Shown: positions 1 to 10,190, counted from the stretch's first letter. The stretch is DNA of 64,000 nt from Paenibacillus silvestris (GCF_009882985.1 NZ_WTUZ01000010.1:496352-560351); one strand, 5' to 3'. Notes: a model not told the origin generated them from the sequence alone. A program made the numbers and translations.

Positions 1-373
1 CATCGTAGCCCTCATAGTGACCACAAATGAACACAAGATGCTCTTCGCTCGAGAGTTCTTCGGCAATTTTCTGTGAAAACGGCGTACCCTGAGGACACAT
101 GAGAATGACACGCGGCTTTGCAGGTTCCTGTCCGGCCTCTTGATGCTTAGGTAAATCCTCCACTGCCGCAAAAATTGGCTCCGGCTTTAGAACCATTCCA
201 CCGCCACCACCGTAGGGATAGTCGTCGACGGTATTATGTTTGTTATTGGAGTACTCACGAAAATTCACGGTGTTTAGACTAACAATTCCCTTGTCACGAG
301 CTTTCCCCAAAATGCTCGACGAAAATACCCCGTCAAACATTTCTGGAAACAAGGTTAATACATCAATTCTCAT
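1..373 (-). CDS. trmD: tRNA (guanine37-N1)-methyltransferase, N-terminal part
   Basis: TrmD methylates N1 of G37 in tRNAs reading CNN/CGG-type codons, which prevents +1 frameshifting. The gene runs off the left edge, so only about 124 N-terminal residues are present. The protein begins [13 protein letters not shown] and shows the family glycine loop YGGGGGM, then PQGTPFSQ and GHYEGYD, which belong to the SAM-binding trefoil knot. The ATG (371-373) overlaps the rimM stop in an ATGA, so the two genes are translationally coupled. It is the last visible member of the ylxM-ffh-rpsP-khpA-rimM-trmD block. Confidence 0.96.
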   Translation of the reverse strand, partial: MRIDVLTLFPEMFDGVFSSSILGKARDKGIVSLNTVNFREYSNNKHNTVDDYPYGGGGGMVLKPEPIFAAVEDLPKHQEAGQEPAKPRVILMCPQGTPFSQKIAEELSSEEHLVFICGHYEGYD

Positions 374-885
374 TCCATTAGTCCTTCCATCAAATGAATC
401 CGGATTGTTTTGGCAGCAATATCTACATCCAGAACCACATCATCAATCACAGGAAGCAGAAGCTGTTTGCCCTTAGGCAAGCTCACAACCCAAACATCGT
501 TGGCGCCAGGTGTCAAAACTTCAGAAACAAGTCCTAGTTCTTGGCCTTCCTCCGTTACGACCTTACAGCCAATGATCTCGTGGTAATAATATTCTCCCTC
601 TTCCAAGGGCTGTTGATTCTTAGCTTCGATTTTTAGCAGTGAACCTTTGAATTTCTCAACCTCATTAATATTGCTGAACTGTGCAAATTGGACGATAAAT
701 ACGTTTTTATGTAAGCGGGAGGTTTGAACCGTCACCGGCGTTTGCTTATTTTGAGGATCAACGATAATTAAAGAATTTCCTTTATCAAAACGTTCTGGAA
801 AATCAGTTTCTGGAACTATTTTCAATTCTCCACGAATCCCGTGCGTGTTTGCGATTAAACCAACAGTTATTAGTTTCTCGGTCAT
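370..885 (-). CDS. rimM: 16S rRNA processing / 30S maturation factor RimM
   Basis: RimM binds ribosomal protein S19 and assists maturation of the 30S head domain. The 171-residue protein has the RimM N-terminal barrel ([15 protein letters not shown]) and a C-terminal PRC-barrel ([37 protein letters not shown]). I chose the ATG at 885 because the protein then starts MTEKLITVG, as in Bacillus homologues. GGAGG lies 14 nt upstream, which is long. A GTG at 906 with AAAGG 9 nt upstream is the alternative. The gene sits between khpA and trmD, overlapping trmD by 4 nt. Confidence 0.95.
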   Translation of the reverse strand: MTEKLITVGLIANTHGIRGELKIVPETDFPERFDKGNSLIIVDPQNKQTPVTVQTSRLHKNVFIVQFAQFSNINEVEKFKGSLLKIEAKNQQPLEEGEYYYHEIIGCKVVTEEGQELGLVSEVLTPGANDVWVVSLPKGKQLLLPVIDDVVLDVDIAAKTIRIHLMEGLME

Positions 886-968
886 TTGCGCTTGCCCAAC
901 CTCCACTATAATTTACCTTTCAAGACCATACAAGAAAAAGGCTAGGAACTGAATCCTAACCTACTTTC

Positions 969-1199
969 TTATGAAACGATTTCAACGGCTACCCGCTTCG
1001 TTTCTTTCACTGCTGCTGACGTGACGACTGTGCGGAGCGATTTCGCGATCTTGCCCTGCTTCCCGATCACTTTACCGACATCGTCGGGGTGAACAGACAG
1101 CCTGTACTCAATTTTGTCATCCTTCTCCACGACAACGACACGTACTTCTTCCGGATGATCAACAAGAGCCTTAGCAATAACGGTGATAAGATCCTTCAT
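969..1199 (-). CDS. khpA: KH-domain RNA-binding protein KhpA (YlqC)
   Basis: A 76-residue single KH domain protein. The RNA-binding GxxG loop is visible as VIGKQGKIAKSLR around residues 43-55. In Streptococcus and other Bacillota KhpA pairs with KhpB/Jag and binds small RNAs and mRNAs that affect cell elongation and division; that role is inferred from the family. The ribosome binding site is GGAGGGTGGGTTC before the ATG. It lies between rpsP and rimM, its usual place. The ylqD gene that B. subtilis has between khpA and rimM is absent; the gap to rimM is only about 80 nt. Confidence 0.93.
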   Translation of the reverse strand: MKDLITVIAKALVDHPEEVRVVVVEKDDKIEYRLSVHPDDVGKVIGKQGKIAKSLRTVVTSAAVKETKRVAVEIVS

Positions 1200-1225
1200 G
1201 AACCCACCCTCCGAAAGATAACAGA

Positions 1226-1498
1226 TTACTTCTGCAATTTCAGCTCGTGAAACTTAGTCATCAAACCTGCTTTGGAAAACAGGCTGCGAACTGTATCGGA
1301 CGGTTGAGCGCCAGTTTGAAGCCATTTCAGCGCTTTTTCCTCATCAAGGTTTACAGCTGCTGGTTCTGCGATCGGGTTATAAGTTCCGATTTCTTCGATA
1401 AAACGACCATCACGCGGGGAACGGGAATCCGAAACCACCACACGGTAGAAAGGAGCTTTATGAGCGCCTACACGTTTAAGACGAATACGTACTGCCAT
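1226..1498 (-). CDS. rpsP: 30S ribosomal protein S16
   Basis: S16 is a 30S assembly protein that binds 16S rRNA helices in the body domain. The 90-residue protein begins [19 protein letters not shown] and contains [18 protein letters not shown] and YNP, all diagnostic for bS16. The Shine-Dalgarno AGGAGGTGA stands 7 nt before the ATG, consistent with high expression. It lies 36 nt downstream of ffh and 26 nt upstream of khpA, the standard ffh-rpsP-ylqC order. Length is normal for Bacillota. Confidence 0.98.
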   Translation of the reverse strand: MAVRIRLKRVGAHKAPFYRVVVSDSRSPRDGRFIEEIGTYNPIAEPAAVNLDEEKALKWLQTGAQPSDTVRSLFSKAGLMTKFHELKLQK

Positions 1499-1534
1499 GA
1501 AAAATCACCTCCTACTTAGAATAAAAAACATGAT

Positions 1535-2893
1535 TTAAAAGGGAAATTTAAATCCCTTGCCTAACTTCTTCATGCCCTTGGCGCCTTTCGGCCCCATCAT
1601 GCCTGAGAACTGCTTCATCATTTTGCGCATATCATCAAACTGTTTAATGAAACGGTTGACCTCTTGAACCGAGTTACCACTGCCTAGTGCAATTCGTTTG
1701 CGACGGTTGGCATTCAACAGCTCAGGTTTGCGCTTCTCTTCCTTCGTCATCGACTTCACAATTGCTTCAACACGAGCCATCTGTTTGTCGTCGACTTTCA
1801 TATCCTTCATGCCTTTGATCTTGTTCGCGCCTGGCAGCATCTCCAGAATTTGATCAAGCGGCCCCATCTTCTTCACTTGCTCCATTTGATCAAGGAAATC
1901 CTCGAAAGTGAATTCGGCGTTGCGCATTTTGCGCTCCATTTCCTTCGCCTTGTCCATATCGATACCAGCTTGCGCTTTCTCAATCAATGTGAGCATATCG
2001 CCCATGCCAAGAATTCTTGACGCCATACGATCCGGGAAGAATGGTTCTAGCGCGTCCATCTTCTCGCCGCTTGCTACGAACTTAATCGGACAACCTGTAA
2101 CTGCCTTGACAGATAACGCCGCGCCACCGCGGGTATCGCCATCAAGCTTGGTTAGTACCACACCTGTGAGTTCCAATTGCTGATGGAAACTCTCAGCTAC
2201 GTTGACAGCATCCTGACCCGTCATAGAATCTACAACAAGGAGGATTTCATCAGGTTCAACGACTGAACGAATATTTTTCAATTCATCCATCAAGTTCTCA
2301 TCAATGTGCAGGCGACCTGCTGTATCAATGATCACATAGTCATTGCCGTTATCTTTCGCATGTTGAAGTCCTGCTTTAGCAATTTCAACAGGATTTACTT
2401 GATCTCCTAGTGAAAAAACAGGCACTTTCAACTGTTCACCGAGTACTTCTAGCTGTTTGATTGCAGCGGGACGATAAATGTCACACGCAACCAACAGCGG
2501 TCTATGATTTTGCTTAACGAGCAACTTCGCCAGTTTACCAGACGTCGTCGTTTTACCTGCCCCTTGTAAGCCTGCCATCATAATGACAGTTGGCGGACGA
2601 TTGGAGCGAGCAAGCTTGCTCTGTGTGCCACCCATTAATGCTGTGAGCTCTTTGTTAACAATATCGATAACGACCATGCCTGGTGTAAAGGACTTCAGCA
2701 CTTCTTGTCCGATAGCTTGTTCCTTCACCTTAGCAACAAAGTCTTTCACCACTTTAAAGTTAACGTCCGCTTCAAGCAGAGCGAGTCTCACCTCGCGAAG
2801 CGCTTCGCCTACATCTTCTTCCGTCAGCTTACCTTTGCTTCTCAGCTTGCCGAATACGTTCTGTAATCGGTTTGCTAATCCTTCAAATGCCAT
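1535..2893 (-). CDS. ffh: Signal recognition particle protein Ffh (SRP54)
   Basis: Ffh is the GTPase subunit of the signal recognition particle; it binds signal sequences on the ribosome and docks with FtsY. The 452-residue protein has an N domain (MAFEGLANRLQNVF), a G domain with P-loop GLQGAGKTTTSGKLA near residue 107, DTAGRLH and TKLDGDTRGGAALS, and a C-terminal Met-rich M domain (MRKMMKQFSGMMGPKG). The ATG at 2893 has AGGAGG 8 nt upstream and gives the usual MAFEGL start. ylxM lies 26 nt upstream, rpsP downstream. Its partner FtsY is encoded in the same window. Confidence 0.98.
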   Translation of the reverse strand: MAFEGLANRLQNVFGKLRSKGKLTEEDVGEALREVRLALLEADVNFKVVKDFVAKVKEQAIGQEVLKSFTPGMVVIDIVNKELTALMGGTQSKLARSNRPPTVIMMAGLQGAGKTTTSGKLAKLLVKQNHRPLLVACDIYRPAAIKQLEVLGEQLKVPVFSLGDQVNPVEIAKAGLQHAKDNGNDYVIIDTAGRLHIDENLMDELKNIRSVVEPDEILLVVDSMTGQDAVNVAESFHQQLELTGVVLTKLDGDTRGGAALSVKAVTGCPIKFVASGEKMDALEPFFPDRMASRILGMGDMLTLIEKAQAGIDMDKAKEMERKMRNAEFTFEDFLDQMEQVKKMGPLDQILEMLPGANKIKGMKDMKVDDKQMARVEAIVKSMTKEEKRKPELLNANRRKRIALGSGNSVQEVNRFIKQFDDMRKMMKQFSGMMGPKGAKGMKKLGKGFKFPF

Positions 2894-2919
2894 GCGCTTC
2901 ACCTCCTGCTTAGACTTTT

Positions 2920-3270
2920 TTAATCGATCCCTATTATTGTATCAAAAAGCTCGGCCATTTTCCTCTTTAGCTCTGGATCGCAGCTATCTAGCCTAACATC
3001 CAGCTCGGCGCGCAGCTTCATGCGTTGTTCATGCTTATGTAACAAATGCAGCTTAGCTTCATATTCCTGTAAAGTCAACTCTGCTCGTTTTATATGTTCA
3101 TATACCGCTTGGCGGCTTATTTCGAAATTCTCGGCAATCTCTCCGAGCGAGTAATCATCATGCGTATATAATTGAAGGAACGTTCTCTGCTTCTCGGTTA
3201 AAAGTGGTTCATAGAAATCAAATAGCAGATTAATGCGATTTGTTTTCGCAAGCATTTGATCGACAGTCAT
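2920..3270 (-). CDS. ylxM: YlxM / p13-like SRP-associated DNA-binding protein
   Basis: A 116-residue UPF0122 protein. A sigma-70 region-4-like helix-turn-helix is visible ([25 protein letters not shown]), then a helical tail rich in charged residues. The family is encoded next to ffh in Bacillota; in Streptococcus YlxM modulates SRP GTPase activity. The ATG at 3270 was chosen because GGAGGTGGGTTC lies just upstream and the protein then begins [14 protein letters not shown]; the open frame extends 14 codons further without a better signal. A terminator follows ftsY just upstream, so a promoter before ylxM probably serves ylxM-ffh-rpsP. Confidence 0.93.
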   Translation of the reverse strand: MTVDQMLAKTNRINLLFDFYEPLLTEKQRTFLQLYTHDDYSLGEIAENFEISRQAVYEHIKRAELTLQEYEAKLHLLHKHEQRMKLRAELDVRLDSCDPELKRKMAELFDTIIGID

Positions 3271-3374
3271 GAACCCACCTCCGTAAAGGTTGCACCCTTG
3301 ACACCAGCACAACAGAACCTATCATACTGAATTCCAGGATGAATGTCAAGCATTTTACCTTGTCAGTTCTCAAA

Positions 3375-3416
3375 CAAAAAAATCCCCCTCTAACCAACTA
3401 GTGGCTGAGGAGAATT
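3375..3416 (-). terminator. Rho-independent terminator after ftsY
   Basis: On the minus strand CTCCTCAGCCAC pairs imperfectly with GGTTAGAGGGG and is followed by TTTTTTTG. It lies directly after the ftsY stop codon and closes the fapR-to-ftsY operon before ylxM. Confidence 0.75.
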
Positions 3417-3422
3417 TCGTCC

Positions 3423-4409
3423 TTATTCTTCTTTTTGCTCGCCAATCCATTTGCCAAATAAGGCATGAACGAACTGCTCGGAGTCGAAGGGCTGAAGATC
3501 ATCCATTTTTTCACCGAGACCGACGAACTTCACTGGCAGCGATAATTCCTGACGAATCGCCACAACGATACCGCCTTTGGCAGTCCCATCTAGCTTGGAG
3601 AGCACTAATCCGGTCAGACCGGTTTTATCTCCGAATAGCTTAGCCTGGCTGAGCGCATTTTGGCCCGTCGTTGCATCAAGCACAAGAATGACCTCATGAG
3701 GAGCATCTGGCACTTCGCGCTGGATAACACGGTAAATTTTGTTTAGCTCTTCCATCAGATTCACTTTATTCTGCAGGCGACCTGCTGTGTCACAGAGCAA
3801 AATATCAACGCCGCGGGTTTTGGCTGCTTGGACAGCATCAAACATAACCGCTGCAGGATCGGCTCCGGATTGCTGCTTAATCACGTCAACACCGACACGC
3901 TGGCCCCAAGTCTCTAACTGCTCAATCGCACCGGCACGGAACGTATCACCAGCAGCCATTAGCACTTTCTTCCCTTGAGATTTGAACATGTGCGCCATCT
4001 TGCCGATTGTCGTTGTCTTCCCAACCCCATTGACACCTACAAACAAGATAACAGATAAGCCATTAGGGTTTAAATTCAAGCCTGCATCGGCGTCGCCTTT
4101 CAACAGCTCGATCAATTTCTCAGAAAGAATCGGCTGCAATTCAGCGGGATCTTCAATTTTACGTTTCTTCACTTCTGCGCGAAGCTGATCAATGAGCTTA
4201 AGAACGGTATTAACGCCTACGTCGGCGCCAATCAGAATTTCTTCCAGCTCCTCATAGAAATCTTCATCAATCTTCTTGCGGCGACTGAATAAGTCGTCAA
4301 CACGCTCAACGAACACATCTCTCGTTTTCGTTAGTCCCTCTTTGAACTTATTCGTTACCGCTTCGGCCTTGCTAGAAATGCTCTCTTTTAATCGTTTAAA
4401 AAAACTCAT
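3423..4409 (-). CDS. ftsY: Signal recognition particle receptor FtsY
   Basis: FtsY is the membrane-associated SRP receptor GTPase that takes ribosome-nascent chain complexes from Ffh to SecYEG. The 328-residue protein has a short charged A region (MSFFKRLKESISSKAEAV), an N helical domain, and a G domain with GVNGVGKTTTIGKMA, DTFRAGAIEQLE, DTAGRLQN and SKLDGTAKGG, ending FGKWIG. The ATG at 4409 follows GGGAGGAACT; the open frame runs 19 codons further upstream, but that part overlaps the smc 3' end and lacks family similarity. It lies 28 nt after smc and is followed by a terminator. Confidence 0.98.
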   Translation of the reverse strand: MSFFKRLKESISSKAEAVTNKFKEGLTKTRDVFVERVDDLFSRRKKIDEDFYEELEEILIGADVGVNTVLKLIDQLRAEVKKRKIEDPAELQPILSEKLIELLKGDADAGLNLNPNGLSVILFVGVNGVGKTTTIGKMAHMFKSQGKKVLMAAGDTFRAGAIEQLETWGQRVGVDVIKQQSGADPAAVMFDAVQAAKTRGVDILLCDTAGRLQNKVNLMEELNKIYRVIQREVPDAPHEVILVLDATTGQNALSQAKLFGDKTGLTGLVLSKLDGTAKGGIVVAIRQELSLPVKFVGLGEKMDDLQPFDSEQFVHALFGKWIGEQKEE

Positions 4410-4437
4410 AGTTCCTCCCAAGGATAACTTAAACTTA

Positions 4438-7400
4438 TTATGATGCGGACATTTCCGCTTCTTCATCTTCCAATCGAACAGAAACGAGCTTGGAGACGCC
4501 GCCCTCTTGCATGGTTACACCGTAAAGAACATCAGCCTCTTCCATCGTCCCTTTACGGTGTGTAACGACGATAAATTGCGTCATTTCGGAGAACTCGCGC
4601 AAGTATTCCGCAAAACGGGATACGTTCGCTTCATCCAAGGCAGCCTCTACCTCATCCAATACGCAGAAAGGAACCGGCTTTACGCGAATGATTGAGAACA
4701 ACAACGCAATCGCTGTAAGCGCGCGCTCTCCCCCCGACAAGAGCTGTAGATTTTGCAGCTTTTTGCCTGGTGGTTGGGCGACGATCTCAATCCCGGTATC
4801 CAGCATATTTTCCGGCTCGGACAGGATCAGATCTGCCCGTCCCCCGCCGAACAATTTGGAGAATACAACGCCAAAATGCGATCGAATCGCATCAAAGGTT
4901 GTCTTAAAGCGCTTGGACATCTCTTGATCCATCTCACGAATGACCTGATAAAGCGTAGTTTTGGCTTCGATCAAATCATTTTTCTGCGCGTTCAAAAACT
5001 CATAACGCTCCGAGATCCTCGCATATTCCTCGATCGCCCCGAGATTGACATCGCCGAGCGAAGCAATTTCGCGTTTGATCTCACGCACCTTAGTCTGCGT
5101 GCCCTGGATATCCTCGGGAACTGGATATCGCTCTTTGGCTAACTCGTAGCTTAGCTCGTATTCTTCGCCAAGTTTTTTCAACAAGTTTTCGAGTTCAACA
5201 TCCAGACGTGTGACACGCACTTCAGTTTGATGCAAGCTCTCTTCCACTTGTTTTAACTGTACGCGCTGTGCCCGCGTTTCATTCTCACCCTGCTCAAGCT
5301 TATGTAACCATTCGGTTCGCTCCGCACGTTTGAAATCTATGCTTTCTGTACACTGCTGCTTCTTCAGTTTGAGATCATTAAGCAATTCTACTTGTAGAAC
5401 GGTTTCCTGTTCAGTAGCACTCATGTCCTGTTCCAGCTGCTGCAGAAGCCCGCGGTTCATCTCCATCTCACGATCGGACTCGCTAAGATCCTGCTGCAAC
5501 CGCCGCTGCTGATCCTGAAGAGACTGTTTCTCTTGGGAAATCGATGCCACCTTCACTTTGAGATCCGTCAGTTGGCCCTGAAGCTCTTCTTTCTCGGATT
5601 CGCTAGCTTTCCGTGAGTGCTCAGCATCTCGAATCGCTTGCTGCAAGGAAGCTTCCTCTTGCTGCAACTCTGCAAGCGCAGCTTCGGACTCCGTTTTCCT
5701 GCGTGCAAGATCAGTTTGCTCTTCAAGCAAAGCCCCCCTGTCTTGGCTATCCAGGGAAAGCTGTTCCTCCACCGTGCGGCTCTCTGCCTCCAGCGGATTT
5801 AATTCCGCACGAACTTGCTGCTCCTCAATACGCTTGTGCTCACCTTGCTGGCGAAGCTGCTCGACGGCCATCATCTCATCCGTAATTTCACGCTTCATCA
5901 CGCTGGATTGACTACGCAAACCACTGAGCTGCTGCTCAGAATGTTTGATTTCATTATCCAGCTCTTCGATTTGGCGTTGACGGCCAAGCAGATTCGTCGT
6001 CTTCTTCTGCAAGCTTCCCCCCGTCATCGATCCACCGGGGTTAACTACATCGCCTTCAAGCGTTACAACCCGATAACGATATTGTGCTTTTGCAGCAATA
6101 TGGTTCGCATCTTCTAACGTTTGGGCAACAACCACATTACCAAGGAGACTAGAGAAAATATTCTGATAGGTAGAGTCGAATGTCACCAGATCTACTGCGA
6201 TACCTATAAAGCCTTTTGCCGATCTTAGAGAGCTGATCTCGTTGTCCGAAATCGAACGCCCGCGAATGACATTCATCGGCAAGAACGTTGCTCGTCCCAT
6301 TTGACGACGTTTCAAGAAAGAAATCGCTTCACGTCCATCAGCTTCAGTTTCGACCACGATATTTTGTAAAGCCCCGCCTAAAGCGGTTTCAATCGCGATC
6401 TCCACATCTGCCGGCACCTTCACGAGTTCAGCAATAGCACCGCGGATTCCCCGCAAATCCTTGCGGCTTTTCGCCTTAAGCACCTCTTTAACACCTTGCA
6501 TAAAGCCGTCGTAATCGTTGGCCATTTCCTTCATGGTGTCGCGGCGTGATGTCAACGCATCCAGCTTCTGCTCCCACTTGCGGACCATGCCTAAAGCATC
6601 ATCAAGCAAGCCCTGCTTATTCTTCAAGCTTTGCGTCAGCTGGACATACTGCTGTCTGATGTCTTCAATTTCTTTAACAGTCGTTTCAAGCTTTGCCGTT
6701 AATTCCTGCTTTCGAACAGTGATTTTCTCCCGCTGATCTGCCCACTTCTGGCGCTCATCATCAAGCCTTTCCAGCCTGCGTCCGATACTCTCCGTTTGCT
6801 GCTCCGCATAACGAATTTCGTTCCTTGCTTGCGCCATCCGATTTAAGGTCTCTAAGAGTTCACCCTTTAGCTGATCTTCTGGCGAAGAGCTAATTCCTCC
6901 ATTAACCCCAAGCAGGCGCTGTTCTTCAGCCGTCAGCTTAGCCTGAAACTCAAAGAGTTGAGCACCAATTTGAATGATTTTCTCACGCTGTTCGCTAAGT
7001 TCTGCTTCCTTGTCTATTTTCCGTTGTTCCTGCAAGGCAATCGTGCTGCTAAGCTGCTGCTGATTAGCCACATAGTTTCGCTTTCGCTCTTTGAGTACCT
7101 CACCATGTCCTTCGCATTTCTCGAATTCCTCGCTCAGCACAAGCAAGCTTTCCTGCAGCTTCTCTAGTTCCTCTTCTAGCCTGCGAGTTTCCCACCGGTG
7201 TTTCTCCAAATGCGCATCATGCTGATTCACGATGGTTGAGAGCTCTGTTTGCTCCTTGACCAGCTTCTCCAGCTTCTGCGAAGCTTCATTCCAAGAGAGA
7301 TATATCTGATCAATCTGATGTACATACATAGCAATTTCACTGCTTTTGAGCGTTTCGCGCAGCTCTTTGTAGCGAATCGCTTTCTCCGACTGCTCCCGTA

Positions 7401-8013
7401 GAGGTTCGATCTGATCCTCTAACTCTGAAACCAAGTCATGAATCCTGAGAAGATTTTGCTCGGTATCATTTAACTTCTTCTCTGCTTCCTTTTTACGCGA
7501 TTTATATTTAACAATCCCCGAAGCCTCTTCAAAAATACCTCGACGATCCTCTGATTTCGTACTTAAAATTTCTTCAATACGTCCTTGTCCGATAATGGAA
7601 TAGGCTTCTTTCCCGATTCCCGTATCCATGAACAATTCCGTTATATCTTTCAAGCGGCAGGGCTGCTTGTTGATTAAATATTCGCTTTCCCCACTCCTAT
7701 GTACGCGGCGAGTAACCGTTACTTCATTAAAATCAAGCGGAAGCGATTGTGAAGTGTTATCCAGTGTCAGCGATACTTCGCCATAATTGACAGCCCGGCG
7801 CGCATCACTACCTGCAAAAATAACATCCTCCATTTTACCGCCACGCAAAGACTTCGCGCTTTGTTCCCCCAGTACCCACCTGATACCATCGGAAATATTA
7901 CTTTTCCCGCTCCCATTCGGACCTACAACCGCGGTGATACCGCGCACAAATTCCAGCTCCGTCCGGTCTGCGAAAGACTTAAACCCGGATAATTCAATCC
8001 GTTTTAAAAACAT
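4438..8013 (-). CDS. smc: Chromosome segregation ATPase SMC
   Basis: SMC with ScpA and ScpB forms the condensin that loads at the origin and aligns chromosome arms. The 1191-residue protein has the full layout: N-terminal Walker A (GPNGSGKSNISDG, about residue 32), a long coiled coil, the hinge around residues 515-640 (GFMQGVKEVL, GGRAREAI-like segment, GDVVNPGGSMTGG), the return coiled coil, and the C-terminal signature LSGGERALTAIALLF with Walker B VPFCVLDEVEAALDEANV. The ribosome binding site is GAGGTGAGACC before the ATG. It lies between rnc and ftsY as in B. subtilis. Confidence 0.98.
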   Translation of the reverse strand: MFLKRIELSGFKSFADRTELEFVRGITAVVGPNGSGKSNISDGIRWVLGEQSAKSLRGGKMEDVIFAGSDARRAVNYGEVSLTLDNTSQSLPLDFNEVTVTRRVHRSGESEYLINKQPCRLKDITELFMDTGIGKEAYSIIGQGRIEEILSTKSEDRRGIFEEASGIVKYKSRKKEAEKKLNDTEQNLLRIHDLVSELEDQIEPLREQSEKAIRYKELRETLKSSEIAMYVHQIDQIYLSWNEASQKLEKLVKEQTELSTIVNQHDAHLEKHRWETRRLEEELEKLQESLLVLSEEFEKCEGHGEVLKERKRNYVANQQQLSSTIALQEQRKIDKEAELSEQREKIIQIGAQLFEFQAKLTAEEQRLLGVNGGISSSPEDQLKGELLETLNRMAQARNEIRYAEQQTESIGRRLERLDDERQKWADQREKITVRKQELTAKLETTVKEIEDIRQQYVQLTQSLKNKQGLLDDALGMVRKWEQKLDALTSRRDTMKEMANDYDGFMQGVKEVLKAKSRKDLRGIRGAIAELVKVPADVEIAIETALGGALQNIVVETEADGREAISFLKRRQMGRATFLPMNVIRGRSISDNEISSLRSAKGFIGIAVDLVTFDSTYQNIFSSLLGNVVVAQTLEDANHIAAKAQYRYRVVTLEGDVVNPGGSMTGGSLQKKTTNLLGRQRQIEELDNEIKHSEQQLSGLRSQSSVMKREITDEMMAVEQLRQQGEHKRIEEQQVRAELNPLEAESRTVEEQLSLDSQDRGALLEEQTDLARRKTESEAALAELQQEEASLQQAIRDAEHSRKASESEKEELQGQLTDLKVKVASISQEKQSLQDQQRRLQQDLSESDREMEMNRGLLQQLEQDMSATEQETVLQVELLNDLKLKKQQCTESIDFKRAERTEWLHKLEQGENETRAQRVQLKQVEESLHQTEVRVTRLDVELENLLKKLGEEYELSYELAKERYPVPEDIQGTQTKVREIKREIASLGDVNLGAIEEYARISERYEFLNAQKNDLIEAKTTLYQVIREMDQEMSKRFKTTFDAIRSHFGVVFSKLFGGGRADLILSEPENMLDTGIEIVAQPPGKKLQNLQLLSGGERALTAIALLFSIIRVKPVPFCVLDEVEAALDEANVSRFAEYLREFSEMTQFIVVTHRKGTMEEADVLYGVTMQEGGVSKLVSVRLEDEEAEMSAS

Positions 8014-8057
8014 GGTCTCACCTCAGAAATTATTGTAACATATCCCTTCTAAAAATA

Positions 8058-8093
8058 AGAGAAAAAAACAAAAAAGGCAGCCGCAGCTGCCTC
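8058..8093 (-). terminator. Terminator-like hairpin between rnc and smc
   Basis: GGCAGC-CGCA-GCTGCC (8076-8091) forms a perfect 6-bp stem. On the minus strand it is followed by a T-rich tract (TTTTTTGTTTTTTTC). It would stop or attenuate transcription leaving rnc, which implies that smc-ftsY may have its own promoter or relies on read-through. Confidence 0.75.
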
Positions 8094-8108
8094 TTTGTGC
8101 TATATGAC

Positions 8109-8810
8109 TTACCGCTGAACGGTCACATTCAATTTCAACAAAGCTTGCGCAGCAGCCTGCTGCTCAGCTTCTTTCTTGGAACGTCCAGCTCCGGTTCCTA
8201 GAAGGTCGGCATCCATGTGTACTTCAGCTACAAACTCACGCTCATGAGCAGGTCCTCGCTCATTCACGATTCGGTATTCCAGAGAACCCATTCCGTGGTG
8301 CTGAGTATGCTCTTGCAGCTGAGTCTTGTAATCAATAACGAGCAACTTACCTTCACTGGAGATATTGGCAAATACATATTTCTTCAAGAAACCTTTTACA
8401 ACATCTATGCCTTGATCCAAATATAAAGCACCAATGAAGGATTCAAAAACATCAGCAAGAAGAGCTGGGCGGTTACGTCCGCCAGTCAATTCCTCTCCTT
8501 TGCCCAGTAACACAAAAGCACCGAAATCCAGATCTTCAGCAAACGTAACAAGTGACGGCTCACAAACAATGGATGCTCGCAGCTTCGTCAACTCGCCCTC
8601 CGAACGCCCAGGATAAGAATCATATAAAAATTCCGAAACGGTTAATTCTAAAACGGCATCTCCTAAAAATTCCAGACGCTCGTTATCTTTATGTCCAGCA
8701 ATGCGATGCTCATTCACATAAGAAGAATGGGTAAAAGCTTGCTTCAGCAGCTCTGATTTACGAAATGTGATACCAATCCGCTGCTGTAATTCCTTAACAT
8801 TGCGGTTCAT
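8109..8810 (-). CDS. rnc: Ribonuclease III
   Basis: RNase III cuts double-stranded RNA in rRNA precursors and structured mRNAs. The 233-residue protein has the nuclease domain with the signature [13 protein letters not shown] (about residues 44-56) and the second acidic patch [13 protein letters not shown], followed by a C-terminal dsRNA-binding domain ([11 protein letters not shown] through [17 protein letters not shown]). fabF lies 60 nt upstream. This is the canonical acpP/fab-rnc-smc position. Length is normal. Confidence 0.97.
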   Translation of the reverse strand: MNRNVKELQQRIGITFRKSELLKQAFTHSSYVNEHRIAGHKDNERLEFLGDAVLELTVSEFLYDSYPGRSEGELTKLRASIVCEPSLVTFAEDLDFGAFVLLGKGEELTGGRNRPALLADVFESFIGALYLDQGIDVVKGFLKKYVFANISSEGKLLVIDYKTQLQEHTQHHGMGSLEYRIVNERGPAHEREFVAEVHMDADLLGTGAGRSKKEAEQQAAAQALLKLNVTVQR

Positions 8811-8870
8811 TGCTTAATTCACCACCCAGAGAGAATGCTATTTCGTTATCTTTCTTCGCAGGCAGGCAAA

Positions 8871-10106
8871 TTATGCTTGGAACCTTTTCATAATAATCGT
8901 TGCATTGTGACCGCCAAAACCAAAGGAATTGGACATCGCAATATCAACTGTTGCTTGTCGTGCATGGTTTGGTACATAATCCAGATCACATTCTGGATCT
9001 TGGTTTACCAGATTAATCGTAGGCGCAATCAAACTGTTAGCGATTGTCAGACCACAGATTACGGCTTCAACGCCTCCGGCAGCCCCAAGCAGATGTCCTG
9101 TCATCGATTTCGTTGAACTAACCGCTACTTTGTAGGCATGATCGCCGAACGCTTTTTTGATCGCTGTTGTTTCTGACTTATCACCAACTGGTGTTGATGT
9201 TCCGTGTGCATTAATGTAATTGATCTCGTCTGGTGCAATGCCAGCATCCTTGATCGCTTTCACCATACAACGTGCTGCTCCATCCGGATCCGGATCTGTC
9301 ATGTGATAAGCATCACCGCTCATCCCATAGCCGATTACTTCCGCATAAATGCGCGCCCCGCGCTGCTCAGCATGTTCGAGGGATTCCAGAATCAAGACGC
9401 CTGATCCTTCGCCCATAACGAAACCGTCACGATCCGTATCAAACGGACGGCTTGCCAAATGCGGCTCATCATTACGAGTAGACATCGCGCGCAGCGCACA
9501 GAAACCAGCCACACCAATCGGCGTAATTGTCGCCTCTGCTCCTCCGCAGATCATTACGTCCGCGTCGCCGCGTTGAATCATTTTAAAGGAATCACCAATG
9601 GAATGCGTTCCTGTCGCACAAGCTGTAACCGCTGTGGAGTTCGGTCCTTTAGCCCCTGTAACCATCGAGATGTGGCCAGAAGCCATATTCGCGATCATCA
9701 TTGGGATAAAGAACGGAGATACACGTTTTGGACCTTTTTCCAAAAGTATTCTATGCTGCTCTTCCCAAGTGTTCAAACCACCGATTCCAGAGCCTACAGA
9801 AACTCCAACGCGTTCAGGATCCGTATCTTCCTTCAGATTCAAGTTTGCGTCCTTCAGAGCGTTTAGAGCGCCCGCAACGGCGAACTGTACGAAACGGTCC
9901 ATCCGACGGGATTCTTTACGATCTACATAATCCTCAATTTTAAAATCTTTCACTTCCGCTGCAATGCGTGTTGGGTATTCGCTTACATCAAAATTCTCAA
10001 TCAAGCTGACACCGGACTTACCGGACGTCAAATTGCCCCAAAACGTATCCAAATCTTGACCAAGGGCAGTAACTACGCCCATACCTGTAATTACAACTCT
10101 TTTCAT
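8871..10106 (-). CDS. fabF: 3-oxoacyl-[acyl-carrier-protein] synthase II
   Basis: FabF condenses malonyl-ACP with acyl-ACP during fatty-acid elongation. The 411-residue protein carries the Cys-His-His triad: [13 protein letters not shown] (nucleophile Cys near residue 164), [14 protein letters not shown] (His near 300) and [15 protein letters not shown] (His near 337), plus the glycine-rich tail NSFGFGGHN. The ATG at 10106 follows AAGGTGGTACAG and gives the usual MKRVVITG start. It lies about 95 nt after acpP, separated by a strong hairpin. In B. subtilis fabF is elsewhere, next to fabHA; here it belongs to the fapR-smc cluster. Confidence 0.97.
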   Translation of the reverse strand: MKRVVITGMGVVTALGQDLDTFWGNLTSGKSGVSLIENFDVSEYPTRIAAEVKDFKIEDYVDRKESRRMDRFVQFAVAGALNALKDANLNLKEDTDPERVGVSVGSGIGGLNTWEEQHRILLEKGPKRVSPFFIPMMIANMASGHISMVTGAKGPNSTAVTACATGTHSIGDSFKMIQRGDADVMICGGAEATITPIGVAGFCALRAMSTRNDEPHLASRPFDTDRDGFVMGEGSGVLILESLEHAEQRGARIYAEVIGYGMSGDAYHMTDPDPDGAARCMVKAIKDAGIAPDEINYINAHGTSTPVGDKSETTAIKKAFGDHAYKVAVSSTKSMTGHLLGAAGGVEAVICGLTIANSLIAPTINLVNQDPECDLDYVPNHARQATVDIAMSNSFGFGGHNATIIMKRFQA

Positions 10107-10163
10107 CTGTACCACCTTCTATAGTAGTGAATCTTCATTTTTTAATGGGTGAGAATGGAGAGA

Positions 10164-10190
10164 AGTCCCGTCTTGATTAGAAACGGGACT
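10164..10190 (-). other. Intercistronic hairpin between acpP and fabF
   Basis: AGTCCCGT (10164-10171) and ACGGGACT (10183-10190) form a perfect 8-bp stem with an 11-nt loop just after the acpP stop. There is no U-run on the minus strand, so it is more likely an mRNA-stabilising or processing structure than a full terminator. It could help acpP mRNA accumulate above fabF; that is inference. Confidence 0.6.
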
